Positions 15,095 through 24,909 are shown, counted from the stretch's first letter. The stretch is 64,000 nucleotides of DNA from Segatella baroniae DSM 16972 = JCM 13447 (GCF_000426585.1 NZ_AUFQ01000001.1:310001-374000), one strand, 5' to 3'. Notes: generated from the sequence alone by a model not told the origin. Made by a program: numbers and translations.

Positions 15095-17926
15095 ATGAGA
15101 AGGAAAACGTTCACTCTTCTGTTGTCCATGGCCTTTGTTTATGTGTTGGCCAGCGTCAATATGCCTCTTTTCAAGTCGTTGAAAAAGAAGCATGCCGTTG
15201 GTTCTTTGGCAACGAAAGATTCCTTGTTTCCAGACTCCACCAAGGCAAATGCCGTCGATACGACGAAGATGGACTCGTTGCAACTGGCCATTTACCGACA
15301 CAACAAGCAGATTGACGACTCCATCCGACTGGATTCCCTGAACCGTCAGCGGTCCACCGGTATCGAAGCCCCTGTCGTTTTCTCGGCGGAAGACTCCATG
15401 ATTTACGATGCGCAACGCAAGACCGCGCACCTCTTCGGCTCTTCGAGCGTGAAATACACGGCCATGGACTTGAAGAGCGAGAAGATTTACATGAGTCTGG
15501 ACAGCGACATTGTCCACGCAACAGGGGCGTTTGCGGACTCTACAAGGACAAAATTGTCGGGCACTCCGGTCTTCAAGATGGGGTCGGACTCCTACGAGAG
15601 CGACACGATGGCTTTCAATTTCAAGACGAAGAAGGGCCTGATTCAGAACGTATATACCCAGCAGGAGGAAGGATTCCTGCGCAGCAAACTGTCCAAACGC
15701 AACGACAATGGCGACGTTTATCTGCAACATGGCCGCTACACCACGTGCGATGCGCCGCATCCCGACTTCTATATCTCGATATCGCGGGCCAAGTTGCGCC
15801 CCGGAAAAGACGTCGTCTTCGGGCCGGCATACTTTGTCGTGGCCGACGTTCCGCTGCCTTTGGCGATTCCCTACGGTTTCTTTCCCTTTACCAAGAGCTA
15901 TTCGAGCGGCTTCATCATGCCTACATACGGCGATGAAAGCGACCGCGGTTTCTATCTCAGAGATGGCGGATACTACTTCGCCATGAGCGACAAGTGGGAC
16001 TTGAAGCTGCTGGGTGAAATCTATACGAAAGGCTCCTGGGGCTTGAGCGCTGCGACGAATTATCGGAAACGGTACCGCTACAACGGCAGTTTCTACGTGA
16101 GTTATCAGGACACGCGCACAGGGGACAAGGGACTGCCGGACTACACCAAGCAGCAGAGTTTCAAGGTTCAATGGAGTCATCGTCAGGACGCGAAGGCCAA
16201 TCCGTACAACTCTTTGTCGGCAAGCGTCAACTTCGCGTCGTCCAGTTATGAGCGAAACAACTTGAACAGTCTCTACAATCCCCAGACACTCACACAGTCG
16301 ACCAGAACCTCTTCGGTCAACTGGAGCACGACGTTTTCAAGCATTGGAATGACCCTAAGCTCAACGGCCAACCTCTCGCAGAACATGCGTGATTCGAGCA
16401 TTGCCATGACATTGCCCGATTTGAACATATCCATCTCGCGCTTCTACCCATTCAAAAGGAAGCATGGAGTGGGCTCACAGAGGTGGTATGAGAAGATTTC
16501 GATGAGCTATACAGGCCAGTTGAGCAATTCCATCTCCACCAAAGAGGACAAACTCATGCGCTCCAACCTCATCAAGGACTGGCGAAACGGCATGCAACAT
16601 CAGATTCCCGTGAGTGGAAGTTTCACGCTTTTGAACTATATCAACGTGAATCCTTCCTTCAATTTCACCGATCGGATGTACACCAACAAGGTAAGATACT
16701 CGTGGAACAGCGCCACCCAGCGCGAGGAAGCGGACACGACATACGGATTCCACAATGTATATAATTGGAACCTAAGTCTGAGCGCCAGCTCCAAGGTTTA
16801 CGTCTTCTATACGCCAATCCGCAAACTTTTCGGTGATAAAATCCAAACCATCCGCCATGTCATCACGCCGACAGTCTCCTTCTCTTACGCCCCCGACTTC
16901 GGCTCATCCCGCTACGGCTACTATGATACCTACCAAAAAACGAATGCCGACGGCACTGTGGAACTGGTGGAATACTCGCCTTTTCGCAACTCGCTTTACG
17001 GTGTTCCGGGCCGGGGAAAGACAGGAAGTATCAGTTTCGGAATCAACAACAACATTGAAATGAAGGTGAAGTCAGACGAAGACTCGACCGGTTTCAAGAA
17101 ACTATCCCTAATCGACAATCTCGGTTTCAACATGTCCTACAATATGGCCGCCAAGGAAAAGCCGTGGAGTGACTTGTCCATGAACATCCGATTGAAGTGG
17201 TGGAAGAACTATACTTTCAACATGAACGCGGTCTTTGCCAGCTATGCTTACGAGCTGGACGCCAACGGCAATCCCTATGTAGGCAACCACACCTACTGGG
17301 GAATGGGCAAGTGGGGCCGCTTCCAGGGCATGTCCCAGAACATATCCTACACCTTGACGCCGGAAAAGATACGCAAATTCTTCGGCGGAGAGGACGAAGG
17401 GAAGAAGGATGACAAGAAAAAGAAAAGCGACGAGGGCATTGACACCGATATAGAGAGCAACGTAGACGAGGACATGGTCGACGCCCAGCATGCCGCAAAG
17501 GCCCGCCAAGGCGGCGGAAAGGCCGAGACCGACGCCGACGGCTTCATGAAATTCTCCATGCCTTGGTCCATAACGTTCGGCTATGGCATTACCATGCGCG
17601 AGAACATGGATGTCAAGAAGTTCAACAAGAAGACCATGCGCTATCCCTACAAGTTCACGCAGACCCTTAACATGAGTGGCAACATCCGCATCAGCGACGG
17701 CTGGAACATCAGTTTCTCTTCAGGCTACGACTTTGAAAACCACGCGATGAGCATGACGACCGCCAGCCTTCAGCGCGACCTGCACTGCTTCAACATGAGT
17801 TGTTCGGTGGTGTTGGCGCCCTACACGAGCTACAACTTCACCTTCCGGGCCAACGCCAGCACGCTGACCGACGCGTTGAAATACGACAAGCGAAGCGGTT
17901 ACAGCAATGCCGTGCAGTGGTATTGA
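15095..17926 (+). CDS. LptD-like outer-membrane LPS assembly protein
   Basis: The 943-residue protein starts with a signal sequence (residues 1-21). Residues about 85-250 look like the periplasmic OstA/LptA-like jelly roll (VVFSAEDSMIYDAQRKTAHLFGSSSVKYTAMDLKSEKIYMSL, rewritten here only in part as repeated strand pairs), and residues 250-943 form a large beta-barrel ending in a terminal aromatic (AVQWY). A Lys/Asp-rich insertion (about 770-810) interrupts the barrel. In Bacteroidota such proteins are annotated as putative LptD, which inserts lipopolysaccharide in the outer leaflet. The promoter box ends 8 bp before the ATG. The gene is monocistronic and ends before tRNA-Arg. Confidence 0.82.
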   Translation: MRRKTFTLLLSMAFVYVLASVNMPLFKSLKKKHAVGSLATKDSLFPDSTKANAVDTTKMDSLQLAIYRHNKQIDDSIRLDSLNRQRSTGIEAPVVFSAEDSMIYDAQRKTAHLFGSSSVKYTAMDLKSEKIYMSLDSDIVHATGAFADSTRTKLSGTPVFKMGSDSYESDTMAFNFKTKKGLIQNVYTQQEEGFLRSKLSKRNDNGDVYLQHGRYTTCDAPHPDFYISISRAKLRPGKDVVFGPAYFVVADVPLPLAIPYGFFPFTKSYSSGFIMPTYGDESDRGFYLRDGGYYFAMSDKWDLKLLGEIYTKGSWGLSAATNYRKRYRYNGSFYVSYQDTRTGDKGLPDYTKQQSFKVQWSHRQDAKANPYNSLSASVNFASSSYERNNLNSLYNPQTLTQSTRTSSVNWSTTFSSIGMTLSSTANLSQNMRDSSIAMTLPDLNISISRFYPFKRKHGVGSQRWYEKISMSYTGQLSNSISTKEDKLMRSNLIKDWRNGMQHQIPVSGSFTLLNYINVNPSFNFTDRMYTNKVRYSWNSATQREEADTTYGFHNVYNWNLSLSASSKVYVFYTPIRKLFGDKIQTIRHVITPTVSFSYAPDFGSSRYGYYDTYQKTNADGTVELVEYSPFRNSLYGVPGRGKTGSISFGINNNIEMKVKSDEDSTGFKKLSLIDNLGFNMSYNMAAKEKPWSDLSMNIRLKWWKNYTFNMNAVFASYAYELDANGNPYVGNHTYWGMGKWGRFQGMSQNISYTLTPEKIRKFFGGEDEGKKDDKKKKSDEGIDTDIESNVDEDMVDAQHAAKARQGGGKAETDADGFMKFSMPWSITFGYGITMRENMDVKKFNKKTMRYPYKFTQTLNMSGNIRISDGWNISFSSGYDFENHAMSMTTASLQRDLHCFNMSCSVVLAPYTSYNFTFRANASTLTDALKYDKRSGYSNAVQWY

Positions 17927-18056
17927 ACACCTTCCGCGAAGCCGCAATGGTGCCGGAATCCCCTTTTCGTTTGCAATACTACAGGTGTATTTGGCTAAAA
18001 ATACACCTTTCTTTTTGGTCAGTTTATTATTTTGTTGTACATTTGCACCTGTCAAC

Positions 18057-18130
18057 GGTCCCGTAGCTTAGCTGAATAGAGCGTCAGATTCCGGTTCTGA
18101 AGGTCTTGGGTTTGAATCCCAACGGGATCA
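18057..18130 (+). tRNA. tRNA-Arg (anticodon CCG)
   Basis: Acceptor stem GGTCCCG pairs with CGGGATC (one G-T pair). The anticodon stem TCAGA/TCTGA encloses loop TTCCGGT, giving anticodon CCG (Arg, CGG codons). The T arm TTGGG/CCCAA encloses TTTGAAT. Length is 74 nt including the discriminator A, with no encoded CCA. Confidence 0.95.
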
Positions 18131-18138
18131 CAACATGG

Positions 18139-18176
18139 AAAAGCGGAAATCCCATCGCATGGGACTTCCGCTTTTT
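18139..18176 (+). terminator. Strong intrinsic terminator after tRNA-Arg
   Basis: AAAAGCGGAA and TCCCAT pair with ATGGGA and TTCCGCTTTT around CGC, leaving a T-run. The A-rich 5' flank makes it usable in both directions. Confidence 0.9.
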
Positions 18177-18235
18177 CGTGTTTCCAAGCACCTGTTCGGG
18201 CGTTTGCCATGGCCCATCAAGCCGTATGTGCCGTT

Positions 18236-19345
18236 TCATTTCCTTGCAAACAGCTTCGTCTGGCTTACCTTGAACAATGTTCCCAAGGGGCATACAAACC
18301 GGCAATAGGGCCTCATGACGACGGTGGAGAGCAGCGTGAACGCCACAGCGATGGCGATGACGACCCACGAAGCCGACCGGAAGATGAATGCCGAGAAGGG
18401 TTCGTAGTCCACCCAGCCCGCCCACGCGCCGGTCCACAGGCAAAGCATGAGCACCCCCCACAGCACTTTTCTGAAACGGTTGAGCCTTCCGACGGTCTTC
18501 GAGCTTATTTTCAGGTTCTTCTTCACACTTTTGCCAGCCAGTTCCTGCAAGCATCCCAGCGGACACACATTGTTGCAATAATGGTTTTTCTTGCCAAACA
18601 GCGGATAGATGAAGGCCATGACGAGCATGAGCAGCGGCGTAAGCAGTGCCAGAAGGTTCATGCCGTTGGACATGAAGCCGATGATGGCGGAATAGGAAAG
18701 GAACGTTCCGCACCAGAAGCCCAGCACGACGATGTTCAGCACCTGCTGAACCAGGCGGTAACGCTTGCTTTTATAGACCAAAGGAACGATGGCGGCCATC
18801 AGCGCCACCAGCAGACCGGCCAGCGTCTTCCAACTCATGTCCAGTTGCTCCCACCACTTTTTCGTTGCGGTCGCCTTGCCGGCATATTGCAGTCCACGCT
18901 CCATATTGTCGATGATGGCCTTCGACGAGAACGTAGCCCCCGACACCGCGTCCACCTGCATGGCCGCAGCCTCCTCCACGGTCTTGCCGTTCCATCGGGT
19001 CAGAAGTCGACGGGCCTGGTCGAAGAAGTCAGGTGTCTCGGCGTTGCGCAGCGCTTTCACGCCCATGACTCTACCTTCTTTGATGGTTATTTCCAGCGGC
19101 ACAGGGCCACCATAGCCGATGATGTCCTTGCCCAACGGGGTCGTATTGATGACATAAGCGCCGTCCGCCGTCATCCTGATTGTATCGCCGGCCTGCGATT
19201 TGACGGCTGTGACGGCAGTCTCCCCCACTTCCCGTCCCAGCAGTCTGCCGTCCCTCCGAATCGAAACCACGGCAATGAGGACGATGCAGACCAGTAGGCT
19301 CGCCAGTCGTGCAAGCCTGTCGTTCCATTTTTTCATCTTGTTCAT
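18236..19345 (-). CDS. Membrane FMN-binding and NapH-like 4Fe-4S protein
   Basis: The 369-residue protein has one N-terminal membrane helix (about 12-29). An FMN-binding domain with the ApbE flavinylation motif SGAT (135-138, in DAVSGATFSS) follows, then about four membrane helices. Two cysteine clusters of the NapH/NosR type are present: CNNVCPLGC and CRFVCPLG. The architecture indicates membrane electron transfer from a covalently bound FMN in the periplasm to Fe-S centres. A full ApbE flavin transferase is encoded at 46556-47590, which could load the FMN. The redox partner is not visible. Confidence 0.86.
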   Translation of the reverse strand: MNKMKKWNDRLARLASLLVCIVLIAVVSIRRDGRLLGREVGETAVTAVKSQAGDTIRMTADGAYVINTTPLGKDIIGYGGPVPLEITIKEGRVMGVKALRNAETPDFFDQARRLLTRWNGKTVEEAAAMQVDAVSGATFSSKAIIDNMERGLQYAGKATATKKWWEQLDMSWKTLAGLLVALMAAIVPLVYKSKRYRLVQQVLNIVVLGFWCGTFLSYSAIIGFMSNGMNLLALLTPLLMLVMAFIYPLFGKKNHYCNNVCPLGCLQELAGKSVKKNLKISSKTVGRLNRFRKVLWGVLMLCLWTGAWAGWVDYEPFSAFIFRSASWVVIAIAVAFTLLSTVVMRPYCRFVCPLGTLFKVSQTKLFARK

Positions 19346-19474
19346 TCTCTATAAAACGTGTGTGAACATTCTTCTTCCGTATGAAGATGCGTCGACAGGG
19401 CGCAGGTTTATACCGGCAAGGCGCTTTTAACAATCTTTGTCGAGGCGTCTGCGTGGCCATGCGGCCCTGTTCGG

Positions 19475-20368
19475 CTATGAGCAAGGCCCGTCGCCGTTCC
19501 ACAGGTAGAGGCCGCTTGCTATTTCGGCAAGCTCCTCGATGGCCGCTTCATACCCCTGGTCGGCGGCAAGCCTGAACCAATGGACGGCCTTCTGCATGTC
19601 CTTGGGGACACTCTCTCCATTATAATAGCACACGCCGAGGTTGTATTGTCCGCAATCGTTCCCTTGTTGGGCGGAGAGCTGGTAGCATTCAAAGGCTTTC
19701 GCCGCGCTTCTGGCCACTCCGTTGCCGTTTATATAGCACGTGCCCAAGGCTGCCAGGGCGTCGGCGTCGCCTTGTTCGGCGGCCAGCTTGTAATACTTGA
19801 CAGCCTGCGCGTAGCTTTGTTCGACGCCTTCGCCGTTTTCATAGCACAAAGCCAGGTTGTATAGTCCGGCGGGCCAGCCTTGTTCGGCGGAGAGTTCAAA
19901 GTACTTGACGGCCTTCCCCATGTCCTTGGGCACCCCAGCAGCGTAGAGATAGCATTCGCCCAGGTTGTTCTGGGCCACGCAGTCGCCTTGCGCGGCGGCC
20001 TTCTTGAAGAACCGGGTGGCCATCTTGCTGTCTTTCTCGACGCCGCAGCCCTCTATGTAGAACACACCCAGGTTGCATTGCGCCTCGGGGTCGCCCTGTT
20101 CTGCGGCCAACCGATAGTATTCTATGGCCTTGGCGAAGTCCTTCTCCACCCCCACTCCATTCTCGTAGCAGAGAGCGAGGTTGAATTGCGCGTCGACATG
20201 TCCCTGGTCGGCCGCCATCTTGTAGTATTTGGCCGCCAGTCTGTCACTTTTCCTGATGTTGGAGCCCAGCTCGTAGCATACGCCCAGGTCAAACTGCGCC
20301 TCCATGTTGCCTGCGTCGGCCTCCTTTTTCAGCGTCGGGCTGTACAAAACTTCATTGTTGTCGATCAT
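19475..20368 (-). CDS. Sel1-like (TPR-type) repeat protein
   Basis: The 297-residue protein is built almost entirely of 36-residue Sel1-like repeats, about seven copies. Each is close to A-x-x-QG-x-x-x-AQ-x-NLG-x-CY-x-x-G-x-G-V-x-KD, for example CYENGVGVEKDFAKAIEYYR and CYLYAAGVPKDMGKAVKYFE. No signal peptide or membrane segment is present, so it is likely cytoplasmic. Such solenoids bind proteins; the partner cannot be deduced. The box TATTTTTG at 20396-20403 is its probable promoter. Confidence 0.88.
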   Translation of the reverse strand: MIDNNEVLYSPTLKKEADAGNMEAQFDLGVCYELGSNIRKSDRLAAKYYKMAADQGHVDAQFNLALCYENGVGVEKDFAKAIEYYRLAAEQGDPEAQCNLGVFYIEGCGVEKDSKMATRFFKKAAAQGDCVAQNNLGECYLYAAGVPKDMGKAVKYFELSAEQGWPAGLYNLALCYENGEGVEQSYAQAVKYYKLAAEQGDADALAALGTCYINGNGVARSAAKAFECYQLSAQQGNDCGQYNLGVCYYNGESVPKDMQKAVHWFRLAADQGYEAAIEELAEIASGLYLWNGDGPCS

Positions 20369-20395
20369 CGTTGCGTGTCTGTTTGCAAATCAATG

Positions 20396-20403
20396 CAAAA
20401 ATA
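20396..20403 (-). promoter_or_regulatory. -7 box (TATTTTTG) for the Sel1 gene
   Basis: Minus-strand TAnnTTTG match; predicted start near 20389, about 20 nt before the ATG at 20368. Confidence 0.55.
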
Positions 20404-20540
20404 CGGATTTTACATCAGTCGGCAAAACATGTGCGCATGATATTCGATGAATGGGAAATGAATGGGGAATTTGAAATGAGAAGTGTGAAGTTTGAAATGA
20501 GAAATGGGAAGTGAGGAATGGGAAGTGACATGCAAAGGAG

Positions 20541-20672
20541 ATGCGGTAGCTGACCTTTCTACTTGCAGAAGCTGACTTTTGAGCTTACAAAAGCTACCCT
20601 TTGACAAAGCAAAAGCTGCCCTTTGAGCTGCTGAAAGCACGGCCGTTGCACGGCAAAAGCTGCCCTTTGACC
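20541..20672. repeat. 22-bp tandem repeat array C (intergenic, inverted orientation)
   Basis: Six units start at 20541, 20563, 20585, 20607, 20629 and 20651, all exactly 22 bp apart. The core AAAAGCTGnCCTTT is the reverse complement of the AAAGGnC-TGCTTT core of arrays A, B and D. The array lies between the divergent Sel1 and sigma-factor genes. Just before it, 20451-20530 is a degenerate G/A-rich stretch of repeated GAAATGAGAAGTG-like words. Confidence 0.85.
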
Positions 20673-20784
20673 CGCTGTTCAGCGTGCTCGCTCAAATCAA
20701 AGCGCATTCTGCATCCCCTGACACCAGCCGTTCAACGCTTGCGCTCGCCGACAACCGTCCTTCATTCTTTTGCCGTTTTTTTCT

Positions 20785-20792
20785 TATTTTTG
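20785..20792 (+). promoter_or_regulatory. -7 box (TATTTTTG) for the sigma/anti-sigma/receptor operon
   Basis: TAnnTTTG match; predicted start near 20799, giving a leader of about 60 nt to the ATG at 20859. Confidence 0.55.
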
Positions 20793-20858
20793 CACCACGA
20801 CATCAAAAAACATCATCAAGGGTTAGGAAAACGCATTTTCATGTGTATCTGAAGTGTT

Positions 20859-21368
20859 ATGATACAAAAAACAAGAATAGAACGACTGTTTCGCCACCAC
20901 TACCGGGACATGTATCGACTGGCCATCATACTGCTCCACGACGACGCCGAAAGCAAGGACGTCATCAGTGAGGTCTTCGCCCGGTTGGCGGCCAGGGAGG
21001 ACGACTTGGAGGAGGGAAAGGAACGTGCTTTCCTGATGACGAGCGTCCGCAACCGGTGCCTCAACGTCATCCGCAACCGCAACCTGCGCCAGAAAATACA
21101 AAGAATGTATCTCCTGGATGTGGAGAACGACATCCGCCCCGTCGAGGCCATGGAGGATGAACTCGCCCGAATCAACAGCCTGATTGCCACCGTGCTCACG
21201 GAACAAGACCGCAACATCCTGCTGCTCCACTACCGCTCGCGCCTCAAGTACAGGGAAATAGCCGAACGGGAAGGTATCAGCGAGGTGGCCGTCTACAAGC
21301 ACCTGCGCAAAGCCATCGAAACAATTCGCAATCACTTTCAAACGGAACAAACGACATGGAAAAGATAG
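20859..21368 (+). CDS. ECF RNA polymerase sigma factor
   Basis: The 169-residue protein has sigma region 2 (RHHYRDMYRLAIILLHDDAESKDVISEVFARL) and region 4 (VLTEQDRNILLLHYRSRLKYREIAEREGISEVAVYKHLRKAIETIRNHF, given here only as its position near residues 115-163). It is of the small SusC-associated type. The downstream anti-sigma gene overlaps by 13 bp and an outer-membrane receptor follows, so this is a cell-surface signalling operon in the usual order. Confidence 0.9.
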   Translation: MIQKTRIERLFRHHYRDMYRLAIILLHDDAESKDVISEVFARLAAREDDLEEGKERAFLMTSVRNRCLNVIRNRNLRQKIQRMYLLDVENDIRPVEAMEDELARINSLIATVLTEQDRNILLLHYRSRLKYREIAEREGISEVAVYKHLRKAIETIRNHFQTEQTTWKR

Positions 21369-21982
21369 AACAACTCATACAGATGATGGAGCACCCCGAG
21401 AAGTATTCGGAAGACCAATGGAAGGACATTCTCTGCGACGACGAATGCCGTGCCTGCTACCAGCTGATGTCGAAGACCGACAGCGCATTGGGCCACAAGG
21501 ACATCGACGACGAGGCCATCGAAGAGGAGTGGCGGCGGTTCGAACACGCGCACTATGGCCGCTCCCGCATGCTGCCGCGCCGCAAGATTGCGGCCGCCTG
21601 CATTGGTTTTGCCCTGATTTCAGGTATCGCCTTCGCAGCCATCAAGGGCGGATGGTTCGCAACCCGACACGCCGCGCCGCGGCAACCGGCTGTCCAAGTA
21701 GAGGCAACGGCGCCGCATCTTGACAAGGAAAGGGCCGACACGCTCGTGCGGAAGTCCGACACCACCGTCAAGACATACGACAACGTCATGCTCCGAGACA
21801 TACTGAACGACCTAGCAACGCACTATCGGATGACGGTGAACTTCAAGAACACGAAGGCCGCCGACCTGCGCCTGTTCTATCAATGGGACCCCGCCTGCGG
21901 CATAGAGACCGTGACGGAACAGCTGAACAACTTCGAACGGTTCCACATCGTGCTCACCAACAAGGAACTCATCGTAGAATAA
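21356..21982 (+). CDS. Anti-sigma factor with a DUF4974-like C-terminal domain and no FecR core
   Basis: The 208-residue protein has a cytoplasmic N-terminus (residues 1-75), one membrane helix (about 79-98, AAACIGFALISGIAFAAIKGG), and a periplasmic tail. The tail ends in VMLRDILNDLATHYRMTVNF ... IETVTEQLNNFERFHIVL, the pattern of the DUF4974 domain found at the C-terminus of Bacteroidota FecR proteins. The central FecR domain normally present (about 100 residues) is absent, making it a short form. It overlaps the sigma gene by 13 bp and precedes the receptor by 14 bp. Confidence 0.78.
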   Translation: MEKIEQLIQMMEHPEKYSEDQWKDILCDDECRACYQLMSKTDSALGHKDIDDEAIEEEWRRFEHAHYGRSRMLPRRKIAAACIGFALISGIAFAAIKGGWFATRHAAPRQPAVQVEATAPHLDKERADTLVRKSDTTVKTYDNVMLRDILNDLATHYRMTVNFKNTKAADLRLFYQWDPACGIETVTEQLNNFERFHIVLTNKELIVE

Positions 21983-21996
21983 CCTCACGAAAACAC

Positions 21997-24567
21997 ATGA
22001 AGAAACTTCACATCCTCCTATTGGCCGTCCTTCTCTCGGCAACGGCCGGCGCGCAGAAAATCAACCACGACTTCCATCAGGTTTCACTCTCCGACGCCCT
22101 GCGCTACATCATCGCCCACCAGCAGCAATACAACATCAGTTTCATCTACAACGAACTGGAGGACTTTCGGGTCACGGCCGACGTGCGCAACCAGAACGTG
22201 ACCGAAGCTATCAACCAGCTGATAGGCTTCTATCCCGTGAGCGCAAAGGTGAAGCGGAACGTCACCGACGCGGAAGGCAGGCCCATGCCCGACGAAATCT
22301 ATGTGGAATGTATTCAGAAAGAGCGCCGGAAGGTCATCGGAAGGGTGGTCGACGGCGACGGACAGCCCATGGGATTCGTCAACATATCACTGCTCCATGC
22401 CGCCGACTCCACCTTCGTCAACGGCGGCGTGAGCACCGAGGCGGGCGACTTCGTCATCCCTTGTGCCGAAAAGGACTTGCTGATCAAGCTGTCATACGTG
22501 GGCTACAAGACCATCATCCGCCGCATCGAAGGCCTTCGGGTGGGCACCGTCACCATGCGCCCCGACGCCTACAACCTCAAGGGAGTGACGGTGCGGGGCC
22601 ATCACAAGATGGACTATGTGGACCATTCCACCTACACTTTCACCGACGAACAGGTCAGGAACGCCCGCCAAAGCCAAGACTTGATAGCCACGTTGCCGGG
22701 CCTTCGCGTCGACGCCATGACCGGCAAGCTGGCCAGTCTCTTCGACAAGTCGCTGAAAATCCTCATCAACGGCGTGGAAGCCACCGACAACGACCTGAAG
22801 GGTATCGAGCCGGACAAGATCAAGAACGTGGAGTATTACACCATTCCGCCGGCTCGCTACGCGGGCGCGGGCACGCTCATCAACATCCACACCCGCCGGT
22901 TGGACAACGGTTATGCGGTAGGCTTCGACACGAAGCAGGCCGTCAGCCACGGATTCAACGACACCAACGTATATGCCAAATACACCAAAGGCAACTCGCA
23001 GCTGGCCTTCGACTACAACCTGAACTATCGCAACGCGGCCAACTGCCGGGAAGAGAACGCCTACAAGATGACCGACAACGCGAAGACGGCCACCTATACC
23101 TATAACGGCGACTACCACTTCGGCTATGCCAACCAGAACTTCAACCTGAGATATCTCTACAGTATCGACGACAGCATCGTGTTTCAAACCCGCTTCACGC
23201 CCAACATCTTCACGTGGTTCTGGCGCGACCGATTCGACATAAAGGCCTCCGGGAACGATTTGTGGCAGAACGGACACAGCCTACAGAACCGAACCGTCAG
23301 GAGTTTCGGCCCGTCGCTCGACCTCTATTTCAGCCGTAAGATGAAGGGCGGACAGCAGCTTGTGGCCGACGTCGTGGGCACCTACTTCCACAACAAGCAG
23401 GGAAACGCCAACCACCAGTTCGACGAAAACAACGCCGAAGTGCTCTACGACGACATGCGCCAACGCAACAACAAGTATTCCATCATCGGCGAACTGGCCT
23501 ATACCAAGGCTTGGGGAAAGAAGCAATTCTCGGCGGGTTACAAGGCGACGTTGGCCAAGTCGGACTTCGAAATCAGCAACGTGCTGTCCGACTACGCGAC
23601 TTACGACTACCATGCCACCAACGACAACCATTATGCCTACGCGCAACTGGGCGGCAGCCTGGCCAAACTCAGCTATCGGCTGAGCCTCGGCGCCACCTAT
23701 ATCCACACTGCCAACGACGACACCCGATACAACAAACTCTATTTCACGCCGCAATTGCTCCTGAGCTATCCGGTCAAGAACGGGCGGTTCGGCCTGCGGT
23801 TTTATTCCGAACCGGTTCTGCCAGGTATCTCGCAGTTGAGCAACAATTCCACCATCGAGATTCCCGGACTCTACAAACGGGGCAATCCCATGCTCCGAAG
23901 CGGCAACGACAAGGCCCTGCAACTGCAATACAGCCTGAACAACCCCTACGTGAACCTACAGACAACCTTGGTCTACAACCACATCTCCGCCCCCATCAAC
24001 CAATATTTCCGATGGGAGAACATCAACGGCCAGCGCGTCATTGTCCGTTCGCCGCTGAACGGCGATTACCAAACCACCGTGGGCGGCACCTATTTCATTC
24101 AGATAAAACCTTTCAAGAGCGAACTCCTTGCCGTCGAGTTCCAAGGCGGATTTTGGAGACAGACCGAGAAAAACGCCTACATGGGCAAGCACCGCCACAA
24201 CTACACGCCGTTCACCATCTACATGAGTTCGCGCTGGAAAGAGTTCGGTGGCAGCTTCTTTTGGAGACGGGCAGACATGTATCTCGACGGATCCTACCTG
24301 CAATCGGACGAAAACTCCTGCGCCATGAACTTCTTTTATCAGCACAAGCAACTGCGGCTGTCGGTCGTCTGCGTCTTCCCTTTCACCACGCCGACTTACA
24401 AAAGCGAAACGCTCGACAACAACATCCTGTCCTATCACCACGAAAACAGGATTCCAAGCCAGCGCACCATGTTCACCCTCGGCGTGAGCTACAACCTCTT
24501 TTCGGGCAAACAAAAGAACATCCGCAAGCAGATCGACAACCACGACGGCGACAAAGGTACGTTCTGA
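21997..24567 (+). CDS. TonB-dependent-type outer-membrane receptor with N-terminal STN-like domain
   Basis: The frame extends upstream, but the ATG at 21997 starts a clean signal peptide (MKKLHILLLAVLLSATAGAQ). The 856-residue protein then has an STN-like signalling domain (about 23-95), a carboxypeptidase-regulatory-like domain (about 108-180), a plug (about 200-300, with ATLPGLRVDAMTGKL and LINGVEATDNDLKGI) and a C-terminal beta-barrel. The STN domain fits contact with the preceding anti-sigma factor across the periplasm. There is no SusD partner, so it is not a standard SusC/SusD pair. The ligand is unknown. Confidence 0.85.
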   Translation: MKKLHILLLAVLLSATAGAQKINHDFHQVSLSDALRYIIAHQQQYNISFIYNELEDFRVTADVRNQNVTEAINQLIGFYPVSAKVKRNVTDAEGRPMPDEIYVECIQKERRKVIGRVVDGDGQPMGFVNISLLHAADSTFVNGGVSTEAGDFVIPCAEKDLLIKLSYVGYKTIIRRIEGLRVGTVTMRPDAYNLKGVTVRGHHKMDYVDHSTYTFTDEQVRNARQSQDLIATLPGLRVDAMTGKLASLFDKSLKILINGVEATDNDLKGIEPDKIKNVEYYTIPPARYAGAGTLINIHTRRLDNGYAVGFDTKQAVSHGFNDTNVYAKYTKGNSQLAFDYNLNYRNAANCREENAYKMTDNAKTATYTYNGDYHFGYANQNFNLRYLYSIDDSIVFQTRFTPNIFTWFWRDRFDIKASGNDLWQNGHSLQNRTVRSFGPSLDLYFSRKMKGGQQLVADVVGTYFHNKQGNANHQFDENNAEVLYDDMRQRNNKYSIIGELAYTKAWGKKQFSAGYKATLAKSDFEISNVLSDYATYDYHATNDNHYAYAQLGGSLAKLSYRLSLGATYIHTANDDTRYNKLYFTPQLLLSYPVKNGRFGLRFYSEPVLPGISQLSNNSTIEIPGLYKRGNPMLRSGNDKALQLQYSLNNPYVNLQTTLVYNHISAPINQYFRWENINGQRVIVRSPLNGDYQTTVGGTYFIQIKPFKSELLAVEFQGGFWRQTEKNAYMGKHRHNYTPFTIYMSSRWKEFGGSFFWRRADMYLDGSYLQSDENSCAMNFFYQHKQLRLSVVCVFPFTTPTYKSETLDNNILSYHHENRIPSQRTMFTLGVSYNLFSGKQKNIRKQIDNHDGDKGTF

Positions 24568-24619
24568 CGGGCAGGAAAAGCTCCCTGACAAGGTCGAAAA
24601 ACAAGGGGGGACGAAAACA

Positions 24620-24649
24620 AATCAAGGCTGTCTCACGACAGCCTTGATT
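24620..24649 (+). terminator. Terminator of the sigma/receptor operon
   Basis: AATCAAGGCTGTC pairs perfectly with GACAGCCTTGATT across a four-base loop, followed by a T-rich stretch. Confidence 0.88.
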
Positions 24650-24895
24650 CTGAAATTTTCTTTAACTAACTTATTATCAACTATTCATTACTCTATAGTT
24701 GTATGCAAAGCTACGGATTTTTTTGCTAACACAAAACGATTTAACGGTTTTTCGTACTAAAAGCCCGCATAAACGGCCTTTTTCCAGCTTTTGGAGTTAC
24801 ATTCCATGCAGTTGTCGGAAACATTCCAACCATCCGAATTACACGTTATGTCATGCTTGTAAACATAACATCGGCACCGTATCGCTGCTCGATTG

Positions 24896-24903
24896 TAACT
24901 TTG
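24896..24903 (+). promoter_or_regulatory. -7 box (TAACTTTG) of a candidate small transcript
   Basis: Perfect TAnnTTTG match on the plus strand, with no convincing gene downstream before the terminator at 25115. Confidence 0.5.
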
Positions 24904-24909
24904 CAAGCG

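Noticed and set aside
19475..20368. Repeats within the Sel1 gene as a DNA repeat of interest
   Set aside because: They encode the 36-residue Sel1 repeats and are explained by the protein.
20541..20672. The 22-bp array as a CRISPR array
   Set aside because: Units are contiguous with no unique spacers, the repeat itself varies, and no cas genes lie in the window; the same holds for the other three arrays.
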